Shown: positions 9,225 through 17,066 of the stretch, one piece after another
Numbering within the stretch: the stretch's first letter is position 1
Layout: the number at the start of each line of letters is the position of its first letter
DNA from: Patescibacteria group bacterium
GTDB taxonomy: Bacteria > Patescibacteriota > Minisyncoccia > Minisyncoccales > UBA10102
DNA length: 39,847 nucleotides
Assembly: GCA_024239055.1 (NCBI GenBank)
Contig: JANBVJ010000001.1
Location: 257,277 to 297,123 of the forward strand
Direction of reading: 5' to 3'
Program-made: the position numbers and the translations under genes
The notes under the pieces: generated by a model
What the model was told of the DNA's origin: nothing
Seen by the model: the letters and a program-made list of their open reading frames with translations, nothing else
The model's database searches: none

Positions 9225-9492
9225 ACTTCACAAGAAGAACAATTCCCAAAAGAAGTATTACCCAGAATCCAAAGAAATAACCTGAGAATATATCCAAGAG
9301 CACTCCACCTACAATTGCATACCAGAAGCTCTTTATATCCCCAGATGCCTCAAAAAAGGCATAAAGAAAAATAAATCCAAAGATAAGATTAGGCACTATT
9401 CCAAAAATAGAAATATGGACAAGAAATGTTGTCTGAAAAATAATCAGAATGAGAAAAAGAATAAATATGAGAAAATTCTTTAACATAATCAA
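9181..9492 (-). CDS. mreD: Rod shape-determining protein MreD (short)
   Basis: A 103-residue, almost wholly hydrophobic protein with about four membrane helices, placed between mreC (4-base overlap) and PBP2. MreD proteins are usually about 160 residues, so this is a short form. Sequence conservation in the family is weak and the call rests on hydrophobicity plus position. The start IMLKNFLIFILFLILIIF and PNLIFGFIFLYAFF resemble the N-terminal helices of MreD. Confidence 0.8.
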   Translation of the reverse strand: MIMLKNFLIFILFLILIIFQTTFLVHISIFGIVPNLIFGFIFLYAFFEASGDIKSFWYAIVGGVLLDIFSGYFFGFWVILLLGIVLLVKFVIKSYVRPPILQR

Positions 9493-10295
9493 AAAATAGA
9501 ACTTGGAACGTCATAATTTGTAATAACAAGCAGCACATTATACAAGCTGATATTAAAAGAAGGCTCTAGTACTGCTCGCTGAAATGGCTCAACATCTGAT
9601 GTAATAGCTTCAGTAACCTTACCTACAAGAAAATTCCTGGGAAATATACCTCCTAACTCATAGGTAGATACTATATCTCCCTGTTGAATAACCGCATCCT
9701 GCGGAAGAAGTTCTATTATAGCTTGAAACTTCCCTCTTCCTTTTAATACTCCCCCAATTCTATCTTCTCCTACCACTACATCAACTGAGCTTTGCGTATG
9801 AGAAAGAAGACGGACTCTTGAAAATTCACCAATAACCTCCTCAATTCTTCCAACGGCAATCTTCTCTGATGTAATAACGGGCATCCCCTCTTTTACCCCG
9901 GTACCCGAACGAATAACTAATACATCTTGAGTGGGGTCTTTGAAAAGAATCTCACCCTCTACAAACGTATAATCTTCCTCTAAACCAAATGCAAGAGCTT
10001 CCCTAAGTTTTTCATTTTCCTTTTGTATGCTTTCCAACTCACCAATCTTCTGTTCTAATTCTGCATTTTCAAGTAATAGACGCTCATTCTCTGTTTTTAG
10101 CCTTCCTGCATCAAATACCTCTTTACCTGCATCTGAAAAGGAATCTCCTATTTTCCATAAAGCAGACTGAGATGAAGCAAAAATATTCCATACTGTACCT
10201 CTGATTGGATTTTCAATCACATTGAGTGAGATGATTACCAAGAGCACAATAAAAAGGACTGTACGAGACCTTCTTGAAAATAGAACTTTTATCAT
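9489..10295 (-). CDS. mreC: Rod shape-determining protein MreC
   Basis: 268 residues. There is a short cytoplasmic start (MIKVLFSRRSRT), a membrane helix at about 13-28, a coiled coil (about 58-100, NERLLLENAELEQKIGELES) and a beta-barrel domain with GVKEGMPVITSEKIAVGRI and GILPQDAVIQQGDIVSTY-like segments typical of MreC. It scaffolds PBP2 on the periplasmic side. It is the first gene of the operon, and its TATAAT box lies 6 nt from the ATG, which predicts a leaderless mRNA. Confidence 0.94.
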   Translation of the reverse strand: MIKVLFSRRSRTVLFIVLLVIISLNVIENPIRGTVWNIFASSQSALWKIGDSFSDAGKEVFDAGRLKTENERLLLENAELEQKIGELESIQKENEKLREALAFGLEEDYTFVEGEILFKDPTQDVLVIRSGTGVKEGMPVITSEKIAVGRIEEVIGEFSRVRLLSHTQSSVDVVVGEDRIGGVLKGRGKFQAIIELLPQDAVIQQGDIVSTYELGGIFPRNFLVGKVTEAITSDVEPFQRAVLEPSFNISLYNVLLVITNYDVPSSIF

Positions 10296-10301
10296 TTATT
10301 C

Positions 10302-10330
10302 ATTATACGGCTCTACTTACCTCTTGACAA
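10302..10330 (-). promoter_or_regulatory. mreC operon promoter (leaderless; shares -35 with opposite promoter)
   Basis: Minus strand TTGTCA (10325-10330), a 17-nt spacer and TATAAT (10302-10307), then 6 nt to the ATG. The -35 overlaps almost completely with a plus-strand TTGACA (10324-10329), so two divergent promoters share one near-palindromic box, TTGACAA. Confidence 0.75.
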
Positions 10331-10352
10331 CAAATGCATAATAATATAACAT
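10324..10352 (+). promoter_or_regulatory. Promoter of structured RNA 1
   Basis: TTGACA (10324-10329), a 17-nt spacer, then TAACAT (10347-10352). A start near 10358 would place the first base at the GGGGCA that opens the structured RNA. Confidence 0.6.
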
Positions 10353-10356
10353 AAGG

Positions 10357-10693
10357 GGCATCTTGGACACTTAGAAACATGTGTCTGGGTGGTGCTCAGT
10401 CAGTGGGGGTATATCAGATGTGCTCTCAGAAAAAGACTAGTCAACGCGGAGGATTTGGTAATAACCTGGAATTAGCTACCGGGTTCAGAAGTACGCCCGT
10501 TTCCGGCAAAATGGTCCGGGATTAAGATTCTGGAGGGGTTCAATAAGACCCTAAAAGGTTCTAGGGCAACGGAATACCAGATCAATGCGCCACAGCCCGT
10601 ACTGGGTATTGGGGTTACAACTGAATAACCCACTTGGCTGACACCAAAAAGCTCTTTCCTCGACGGTACCCCTTCTGGATACCGTCTTTTTTT
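10357..10693 (+). ncRNA. Structured RNA 1, unidentified, about 335 nt
   Basis: No open reading frame here is convincing, but the stretch is bounded by a promoter and a strong terminator and folds well. A 5' hairpin pairs GGACAC with GTGTCT. A long-range helix pairs CAGTCAGTGGG (10397-10407) with CCCACTTGGCTG (10629-10640), with one bulge, extended by GGTG/CACC. Inside are GGGTTA/TAACCC, CCCTA/TAGGG, TTCCGG/CCGGGA and AATACC/GGTATT hairpins. The size fits RNase P RNA or tmRNA. However, I find no GAGGAAAGTCC/ACAGAA pair on this strand and no tRNA-like ends with TTCGA, so neither name is supported. Confidence 0.6.
10662..10693 (+). terminator. Terminator of structured RNA 1
   Basis: GACGGTA pairs with TACCGTC (7 bp, extended by a C-G after a mismatch) and is followed by seven T. 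The T-run is on the plus strand only, which fixes the direction of the RNA. Confidence 0.85.
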
Positions 10694-10701
10694 ATGAAAA
10701 G

Positions 10702-10727
10702 AAAAACCGATGGGTTTAATCATCGGT
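10702..10727 (-). terminator. Hairpin with minus-strand T-run
   Basis: ACCGATG/CATCGGT, 7 bp with an 8-nt loop, followed on the minus strand by five T. It may stop read-through from the rRNA side toward mreC, or act as an antisense stop. Confidence 0.45.
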
Positions 10728-10795
10728 CTTCAAAATAAGCATCTCTTTGCTAGCTACATGAATATATAGATATAGCTAAAAAGTCAATATATCTA

Positions 10796-10824
10796 TTGAC
10801 AAGTAAAGGAAATAATGATAGTCT
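10796..10824 (+). promoter_or_regulatory. Promoter of structured RNA 2
   Basis: TTGACA (10796-10801), a 17-nt spacer and TAGTCT (10819-10824) preceded by TGA, that is an extended -10. A start near 10831 matches the first base of the closing helix. Confidence 0.65.
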
Positions 10825-10830
10825 ATTTAT

Positions 10831-11022
10831 AGGGTGTTTGGGGGTAGGTCTTTGCTTACAATTGCTTGCGCTGCAAGTTCGGGCGGCGATATCCCCGGAC
10901 AGGATATCTCATTAGTGTGACCAAGTCATACGTGCAGCACTCCTGTAGATTAAGGTACAAACGCCTCCGTACCTATTCCGCTGGATAAGCTAAATACGTA
11001 GAGATCTCCCCCAAATACCCTT
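10831..11022 (+). ncRNA. Structured RNA 2, about 190 nt, 6S-like closing stem
   Basis: The ends pair strongly: GGGTGTTTGGGGG (10832-10844) with CCCCCAAATACCC (11008-11020), 13 bp with one G-U. The stem continues after a small internal loop with GGTCTT/GAGATC. Inside are GCTGCA/TGCAGC enclosing GATATCC/GGATATC and GTGTGAC/GTCATAC hairpins, and a separate GGTAC/GTACC hairpin on the 3' side. Length, strong closing stem and the small 3' hairpin recall 6S RNA (ssrS). The branched terminal domain is not the single rod expected, so the name is only a suggestion. It has its own promoter and terminator. Confidence 0.6.
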
Positions 11023-11023
11023 A

Positions 11024-11066
11024 AAAAACGCCGCAGTACAATAATTGTACCCTGGCGTATTTTTTT
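11024..11066 (+). terminator. Terminator of structured RNA 2
   Basis: ACGCC/GGCGT plus GTACAA/TTGTAC around a 3-nt internal loop on each side, with loop TAA, followed by seven T on the plus strand. Confidence 0.85.
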
Positions 11067-11074
11067 ACATAAAC

Positions 11075-11103
11075 AAAAAGCACCCAAATAAATGGGTGTT
11101 TTT
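11075..11103 (-). terminator. Bidirectional terminator at the end of the 23S-5S unit
   Basis: GCACCC/GGGTGT around AAATAAAT, with T-runs on both strands. On the minus strand it lies just past the 5S gene and should end the 23S-5S transcript. Confidence 0.7.
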
Positions 11104-11119
11104 GTTCATCATAGACACT

Positions 11120-11228
11120 GTAAGAGAGCTACCTACTTTCGCCCGTAAAGACTATCATCGGCCTTGAGAATTTTCACTTCCGAGTTCGGAATGGGATCGG
11201 GTGGAGCACTCTCAGCATAGCTCCCCTA
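11120..11228 (-). rRNA. rrf: 5S ribosomal RNA
   Basis: The minus strand contains the conserved 5S core: CCGATCCCATTCCGAACTCG and GAAGTGAAA, with helix I pairing GGGGAGCTA near the 5' end with TAGCTCTCT near the 3' end. Outside the mature ends, CATCATAGATAC (11231-11242) pairs with GTGTCTATGATG (11108-11119), a 12-bp processing stem. Ends are estimated to within a few bases. It follows the 23S gene at the usual short distance. Confidence 0.93.
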
Positions 11229-11552
11229 CGGTATCTATGATGAAATATCAAACGTCTGCTATAAATTGTTAGCTAATATATTGAAGGGAAGATCATTAGT
11301 ACTCCTCAGCTTAATGCGTTACCGCACTTACACTTAGAGCCTATCAACCTTGTAATCTTCAAGGGATCTAAAAGTTCTTATCTTGGAGTTGGCTTCGTGC
11401 TTAGATGCTTTCAGCACTTATCCATTCCCGACGTAGCTACTCAGCAATGCTCTTGGCAGAACAACTGATACACCAGAGGTCAGTTCATTCCGGTCCTCTC
11501 GTACTAGGAACAAATCTCCTCAAAACTCAACGCCTACGGTAGATAGGGACCA

Positions 11553-11596
<44 letters not shown>

Positions 11597-11657
11597 TTGG
11601 CGAACAGCCAAACCCTTGGAAGCTGCTTCACCTCCAGGATGTGATGAGCCGACATCG

Positions 11658-11955
11658 CTTTGTCGACATTTTGCCCTCGTTACCGAGGGGATCGGACTAT
11701 ATCTTCATCCTCTAAAATCTAAGAGGCGTCGGCGTATTAGCTCTACTTAATAAATAGAACTCCGATTCTTACGAATCAAGTCTCTACAGGGTTATAACTT
11801 AATATGCAACAAACTACATACGATTTTTCAATTAAGTTAAACTTCCCACGGTATTGTCCAGATGTATCTGGTAATACATTTCCTGGAGTTCACCGTTATA
11901 AGCCGAATTTTTCTTGATGACATTACTGTCATGGCGCCCCGATGTATATTACATA
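11658..11955 (-). other. Group I intron in 23S rRNA at E. coli position about 2500
   Basis: The 23S sequence reads GGCACCT, then 298 nt of foreign sequence, then CGATGTCGGCTCATCACATC, which is continuous in E. coli. The upstream exon ends in U and the insert ends in G, as group I splicing requires. Inside are AACGGTGAACTCC and ACCGTGGGAAGT (P4-P6 type), GAGACTTGA and the hallmark AAGATATAGTCC (P7/S element). There is no open reading frame for a homing endonuclease. The site is in the peptidyl-transferase centre next to A2503; 2500 is an insertion site known from other rRNA introns. Boundaries come from comparison with the conserved exons. Confidence 0.9.
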
Positions 11956-13872
11956 AGGTGCCGAACAGGGCCGTAGATATGGACTCGCGGGCCCTACCAG
12001 CCTGTTATCCCCGGGGTAGCTTTTATCTGATAATCTCCGCGTTTTCTACGAAAACACGTCGGTTCACTAAGTTCTGGTTTCCCAACTGCTCGACATATCC
12101 GTCTCGCAGTAAAGCTAGCTTGTGCCTTTACACTATCTCCACCATTTCCATCGGCGGATAGCTAACCTTTAAACGCCTCCGTTACCTTTTAGGAGGCAAG
12201 CGCCCCACTTAAACTGTCCACCTCCCACTGTCATTCGCTGAGCGAAATTAGTGCTATCTTCGTAAAAGATGGGTGTTTCATTGATGGCTCCACTAAGACC
12301 GAAATCTTAGCTTCAAAGCCTCCCCACTACGCTACGCATCTAAAAAAATAGAACAATGAGAAGCTACAGTAAAGCTCCCGGGGTCTTTCCGTCTAGCCGC
12401 AGGTAACCGGCATCTTCACCGGTATTGCATTTTCACCGAGCACCTCCTCGAGACAGTTCTCCAGTCGTTACGCCTTTCATGCAGGCCTGAACTTACCAGG
12501 CAAGAGATTACGCTACTTTAACACGGTTATAGTTACCGCGGACGTTCACTGGGGCTTCGACCGCTCAGCCTTCAGATAAATCCAAAGACCGGCAGTTTTA
12601 ACACTCCAGCACTGGTCAGGCGTCAGCCCCTATACATACTTTTACAAGTTGAGCAGGGACCTGTGTTTTTGATAAACAGTCGCCAGAGAAACAGTCGCTG
12701 CGGCCCTAATATTAATTAGGGCAGTCCTTATCCCGAAGTTACGGACACTGATTTGCCGAGTTCCTTAAGGAGGTTTCACTCGTTCACCTTAGCATATTTG
12801 CGCTAACCTACCTGTGTTGGTTTGCGGTACGGACTCTTTAAGTTATACGTAATAGAGATTTTCTTGGAAGCGTGCTCGTTCGGATTCCTTCTCCCGTGGG
12901 AAAAGATTTCCACCACACTTGGATTGCTCCTTATGCAGCCGACAGAAATCCAATAATCTGCCCGAAGTACTACACTCCGTCATCTACTACAACACTTAAC
13001 GAGGGGCAGGAATATTAACCTGCTGTCCATCGCTTCAGACCTTTCGGTTCAAAAGCTTAGGCCCGCCTAACCCTTGGATGATCACCATTGCCAAGGAAAC
13101 CTTAGGTTTTCGGTGTGCAGGGCTCTCACCTGCATTGCGGTTACTCATGCCAACATTCTCACTTCTCATCGCTCCACAAGAGGTCACCCTCCAGCTTCAA
13201 CGCAATAAGAACGCTCTCCTACCACTCCTGAGATAAATCTCAGAAATCCTTATCTTCGGTATTTAACTTAAGCCCCGATAAATCTTCGGCGCAAAACCTC
13301 TGAACTAGTAAGCTGTTACGCACTTTTTAAAGGGTAGCTGCTTCTAAGCTAACCTCCTAGCTATCTGAGAAGTTTCACCTCCTTTCTTAGCACTGAGTTA
13401 AAATTTAGGGACCTTAGATGAAGGTCTGGGCTGTTTCCCTTTTGAACATGGAGCTTAGCCCCCACATTCTGACTGACTATGCTAGTCACTCTAGTATTCG
13501 GAGTTTGGTAAGAATACCTAGCTTGCGCCACGAGAATCCTTTCCAGTGCTCTACCCCCAGAGTGTTGTTCATAATCGCTAGCCCTAAAGCTATTTCGGAG
13601 AGAACCAGCTATTACCAAGCTCGATTAGCTTTTCACTTCTTACCACAGCTCATCCCAAGACGTTGAACGGTCTACGGGTTCGGACCTCCCTTTGCCTTTC
13701 GGTAAAGTTCATCCTGGCCATGGCAAGCTCGCTTGGCTTCGGGTCTTCTCCCATCGATTTTAATTCGCCCTATTAAGACTTGGTTTCCCTATGCCTTCGC
13801 GCCGTAAGCGCTTTAGCAACCGATGAGAAAAACTCGTTGGCTCGTTCTGCAAAAAGCACGCCGTCACCCCGC

Positions 13873-14050
13873 ATCTTTTTACTCTTTAAGAAAATATAGT
13901 TGCTGAGAGGCATAGATGTTTCACTTCTAGGCCCAACTAGGATTTGACCAGATGAGCAAGCTCATCTCCCCTCAGCGTTTGGCTCCCCACGACTCAAATC
14001 AGGATCGTTTGGGGACCGCAACATAAACAAAACTTAAAGAACAAAAAGAT
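13873..14050 (-). other. Intervening sequence/expanded helix 25 in 23S rRNA
   Basis: Near E. coli position 545 (helix 25) the gene carries about 178 extra nt. The two ends form an uninterrupted 18-bp helix: ATCTTTTTACTCTTTAAG (13873-13890) faces CTTAAAGAACAAAAAGAT (14033-14050), with two G-U pairs in the RNA. Inside is a GATGAG/CTCATC hairpin. Helix 25 is a known site of RNase III-excised intervening sequences, for example in Salmonella. Excision would give a fragmented 23S; otherwise it is a permanent expansion. Confidence 0.75.
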
Positions 14051-14115
14051 ACGGAGCTCCGACTCCTTGTAGGCAAGATGGTTTCAGGTACTATTTCACC
14101 GCCCTCAACGGGCTA

Positions 14116-14154
<39 letters not shown>

Positions 14155-14757
14155 AATATTAAGTATTTAGCCTTTCCCGGTAGAACGGGATGATTCCCAC
14201 GAGGCTTTCGTTTCTCGAGGTACTCAAGAATAATAACAAGGAGCATGAAAGAATTTTCAAATACGGGGCTATTACCCTCTATGGCGCCACTTTCCAGAGG
14301 CTTCTCTTAATCAACAATCAACTTGTGCTCTCCCTCAGGGGCATTCTTGTGCGTAAACACAAGAGCACTCCCGACGTTATTACCTTACAACCCCCTATAT
14401 TCCTAAAGAAATGATAGGGTTTGGGCTCTTCCCTTTTCGCTCGCCGCTACTAAGGGAATAAACAATTCGTTCTCTTTTCCTCCGCTTACTGAGATGTTTC
14501 ACTTCAGCGGGTTCGCTTCTGAGCTAACGCTCAGACGATGCTGGTTTCCCAGCAACAGGTTTCCCCATTCGGACATCTCCGGATCAAAGGTTGCTAGCCA
14601 CCTCCCCGAAGCTTTTCGCAGACACGCCACGTCCTTCATCGCCTTAATATTCCGAGGCATCCCCCATCTGCCTGTAACCTACAATATACTAACTAACAAT
14701 CGATAACATTCGTTCGATATTCTATATTTATACCTCTTTTAAGGTTCTCACGAGCAA

Positions 14758-14781
14758 CCAAAAAACCGCGTCAGAGCGGTT
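14758..14781 (-). terminator. Terminator-like hairpin inside the 23S leader
   Basis: AACCGC/GCGGTT with a 6-nt loop, followed by TTTTTTGGT on the minus strand. It lies between the 23S promoter and the 23S 5' end. Its tail matches the GGTTTTTTGGT of the tRNA-Ala-derived repeats, so it may be a relic of the original tRNA-Ala-23S spacer. Confidence 0.6.
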
Positions 14782-14861
14782 TCATTTCTTTCACAAAAGA
14801 ATATCAGTCCTTAACCGCTTTGATTACTTTTTTATAATCATCTTGTTACTCATGTAAGTTT

Positions 14862-14890
14862 AGTATATATGAGACAAAGAATGATGTCAA
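14862..14890 (-). promoter_or_regulatory. 23S-5S promoter
   Basis: Minus strand TTGACA (14885-14890), a 17-nt spacer and TATACT (14862-14867), between the HD-domain gene and the 23S gene. It gives a leader of about 170 nt and lets the 23S-5S block be expressed independently of the 16S. Confidence 0.8.
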
Positions 14891-14906
14891 GGATTAATAT
14901 TTATAG

Positions 14907-15602
14907 CTAATTTGTTATTAAAAATTCACTATTAAAAAGTTCATTTAAGAAGTAACCCGACCATTCTTTATATACATCAGCTTTATGGTTATCTGCGATA
15001 ATATGAAGCAATAATTCAATACATAATGGATTAATTTTTTGAATAATCTTAATATCTTCACCTACATCTTTTTTAAGGTTATATAAACAAAAATCTTTTG
15101 AGAAAGTATCATGCAATTTTACTATATTTTGTACAAATTCAATCTCAGATGCAATTAAATCTGAGCTTTCAAGAAGCTTTGGAACCAATTTCGCTCCTGC
15201 TTGTTCATGTCCCGTAGATTCTGTATTATTTTCTTCATTAATAACATGAAGATATGTGATCCCCTTCTCCTTTTCAACTCCTTTGCCAATATCATGAATA
15301 GCGCTTGCAAGTAATAACAAATCTCCCTTGATATACTTTCCATTTTCATCAACTAACTTATTAAAATATTTCTTATACTTATCTTTTAATTCTAAAGATG
15401 TAATAAAATTAAAATTCAAAAGTTCTTGCATATTAAAAAATACATCTTCCATATGTGAAAGAACATTTTCTGAATCATGATATTCATTATTTTCAATTAA
15501 AGAAGAGAGTCGCTGCATCTCAGGTAATTTAACAACACCATCTATTACTTGAGATAAATCAGAATTAATATCTGAATTTACAATTTCAAAGTTTTTTTTC
15601 AT
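14907..15602 (-). CDS. HD-domain phosphohydrolase-like protein
   Basis: 231 residues from the start chosen here (MKKNFEIVNS). The frame is open 19 codons further upstream, but TATACT with a TGT extension lies exactly 7 nt before this ATG, as at many other genes here. The HD metal-binding pattern is visible: H in LSHMEDVF, HD in ASAIHDIGKG, H in TGHEQAGAKL and VKLHDTF, and a D further on in LHIIADNHKAD. HD proteins hydrolyse phosphate esters such as (p)ppGpp, dNTPs or cyclic nucleotides; the substrate is not evident. The gene is AT-rich and divergent from the secreted-protein gene. Confidence 0.72.
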   Translation of the reverse strand: MKKNFEIVNSDINSDLSQVIDGVVKLPEMQRLSSLIENNEYHDSENVLSHMEDVFFNMQELLNFNFITSLELKDKYKKYFNKLVDENGKYIKGDLLLLASAIHDIGKGVEKEKGITYLHVINEENNTESTGHEQAGAKLVPKLLESSDLIASEIEFVQNIVKLHDTFSKDFCLYNLKKDVGEDIKIIQKINPLCIELLLHIIADNHKADVYKEWSGYFLNELFNSEFLITN

Positions 15603-15609
15603 ATATTTA

Positions 15610-15618
15610 AGTATAACA
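15610..15618 (-). promoter_or_regulatory. Extended -10 of the HD-domain gene
   Basis: Minus strand TGT-TATACT, 7 nt before the chosen ATG. No clear -35 box is seen at 16-18 nt. It argues for the shorter gene start and a leaderless mRNA. Confidence 0.5.
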
Positions 15619-15645
15619 AAAAATCTAATAAACCATATAGACTTC

Positions 15646-15673
15646 TTGACAAAATACAAATAATATGTAATGA
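15646..15673 (+). promoter_or_regulatory. Promoter of the secreted-protein gene
   Basis: TTGACA (15646-15651) is perfect. The -10 is less clear: TAATGA at a 16-nt spacing is the best candidate. It leaves a leader of about 55 nt with GGAG 12 nt before the ATG. Confidence 0.5.
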
Positions 15674-15735
15674 TATGAATCAGATTGTACTTATTGCACC
15701 TAAAAAACTAGTATGCACACGGAGATGATGCATCA

Positions 15736-16239
15736 ATGAATAAGAAAAAAATGGTCCTGATGGCGATTGTAGCCATTGCAGCTATTACTATTGGCACAGG
15801 AATTGCCTTTGCCAGTACACTGGTGACCGACTCGGTAACTATCGACGCCAAAGTTCAAGAGCCGATTGAGATTCTGAACTTCAATCACGAAAATCTTTTC
15901 TCTCCAGGAAAAGATTTCTGGCCTGGAAAGCCAGTAGTGCGATGGACTATGCAACTAAAAAACATAGCCGATGTGCCTTTCAGCGTATTGCCTCGCGTTA
16001 TGAAAAAAGATTCCGAAGGAATCGACATCGTCACGGAGACTTACGCAAACGGTGAGCTTGTCTTAACTCCTTGGGTAGGTACAAGTATTGCCCCAGGAGC
16101 GACAATAACACTCGTTGTTGAAGTCCGCATCAGTCCAACAAGTTCTCCAGGAACAATTGGAGATCTCGTTCTCCAAATAGACCGCTACCTCTCGCCTCCT
16201 GAAGTAGAGGTCGAAGAGAACAAGGGACAGCTCGGCTAG
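15736..16239 (+). CDS. Secreted beta-rich protein with signal peptide (TasA/CalY-like)
   Basis: 167 residues. An N-terminal signal sequence (MNKKKMVLMAIVAIAAITIG, then TGIAFAS) has a likely cleavage site after about residue 26. The rest has alternating beta-strand character (VTIDAKVQEPIEIL, ATITLVVEVRI) and an acidic end, PPEVEVEENKGQLG. The layout resembles small exported proteins with SipW-type signal peptides, but similarity is too weak to name it. It is one of few genes here with an ordinary leader and Shine-Dalgarno-like GGAG, and its codon use is more GC-rich than its neighbours. It has its own promoter and terminator. Confidence 0.7.
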   Translation: MNKKKMVLMAIVAIAAITIGTGIAFASTLVTDSVTIDAKVQEPIEILNFNHENLFSPGKDFWPGKPVVRWTMQLKNIADVPFSVLPRVMKKDSEGIDIVTETYANGELVLTPWVGTSIAPGATITLVVEVRISPTSSPGTIGDLVLQIDRYLSPPEVEVEENKGQLG

Positions 16240-16260
16240 TCTGACCAAAAAAATCGAAAT

Positions 16261-16299
16261 CCCCAGAGTATCTACATAGGTATGTCTGGGGTGTTTTTT
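16261..16299 (+). terminator. Terminator of the secreted-protein gene
   Basis: CCCCAGA (16261-16267) pairs with TCTGGGG (16285-16291), followed by GTTTTTT. Confidence 0.85.
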
Positions 16300-16304
16300 A
16301 TATA

Positions 16305-16335
16305 ACAAAACTCTGTAGGCATATCACCTACAGAG
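16305..16335 (-). terminator. Terminator after the mechanosensitive-channel-like gene
   Basis: CTCTGTAGG/CCTACAGAG, a 9-bp stem with a 7-nt loop, then TTTT on the minus strand. It faces the plus-strand terminator of the convergent gene. Confidence 0.7.
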
Positions 16336-16361
16336 CATGTTTTAGAACAATATTTATTGCT

Positions 16362-17039
16362 CTACCCTCTGAGTTTTCTAATCATATCCTGCAAGAGCAT
16401 AGCTGCCGTATCTTTTCCTCCCAAGCCGAATGCTATTCCACCTGAGATTACAATTAAGGCAACAAGTCCGGTAAAGAGTGTTTGAAGTAATGCTGTAGCT
16501 ACTCCAAGTTGAGTTAACATTGCAATAATTGCAAATATCCAAATGGACCACTTTACCACAGCTCCAACTACTCCTCCGTGAGAAAACTGTGCTGATTCTA
16601 CTGTAGCTCTCATCACCTTCTCTACGATATCGGCAATGATTACTGCTACCGCAAAAATAAGAGCGGCAACAATCACGTTAGGCAAGTAAGCCAATACACT
16701 CTGAAGGAAGATTGCAAATTGGTCTAAACCGAGAATTTCTACTGAAGCAGCTAAGAATACAATAACTAAGACCCATTTTACAATAGATCCAATAAATCCT
16801 GCTGGATCTATTTTCAACTCAGCCTTGTCTAATGCTGACTTCCAGTTTCCCCGTTCAAATATTTGGTTAAAGCGTAGGCGTTTTAATATGTCGGCGATCA
16901 ACTTTCCGAATCCAGCGGAAATTAACCAACCGATAGTAAATACGAGTAGTGCTCCCACCAACTCAGGAATGAAGTTTAAGAAACTCCCCCAGAGATCAAA
17001 CAGGGCGTTCACGGTGACCGCGTACCAGTCAAGTAACAT
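16362..17039 (-). CDS. MscS-like/CmpX-type membrane channel protein
   Basis: 225 residues with about five hydrophobic helices. The repeated pattern of long helices followed by glycine-rich turns (FIPELVGALLVFTIGWLIS, YLPNVIVAALIFAVAVIIAD, GGIAFGLGGKDTAAMLLQD) matches the conserved-TM-helix repeats of CmpX/MscS-related proteins. The last segment resembles the MscS pore helix end GLALGLGxxD. The soluble beta and C-terminal domains of MscS are absent, so it is a minimal membrane form. A 15-codon open frame lies just upstream with the better promoter. A possible ion channel or osmotic valve. Confidence 0.78.
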   Translation of the reverse strand: MLLDWYAVTVNALFDLWGSFLNFIPELVGALLVFTIGWLISAGFGKLIADILKRLRFNQIFERGNWKSALDKAELKIDPAGFIGSIVKWVLVIVFLAASVEILGLDQFAIFLQSVLAYLPNVIVAALIFAVAVIIADIVEKVMRATVESAQFSHGGVVGAVVKWSIWIFAIIAMLTQLGVATALLQTLFTGLVALIVISGGIAFGLGGKDTAAMLLQDMIRKLRG

Positions 17040-17066
17040 ATGTGTTTTGATTATATTTCACTTGTA

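Noticed and set aside
10357-10693. RNase P RNA on either strand
   Set aside because: GAGGAAAG occurs on the minus strand after a hairpin, but the rest of the first conserved block and the ACAGAA block are missing, and the T-run is on the plus strand.
10472-10723. Open frame on the minus strand across structured RNA 1
   Set aside because: It runs antisense to a region with promoter, helices and terminator, has no start-site signal and no recognisable domain.
12000-13870. Further introns in 23S
   Set aside because: Reading along against conserved E. coli blocks shows no other insertion of intron size in this stretch.
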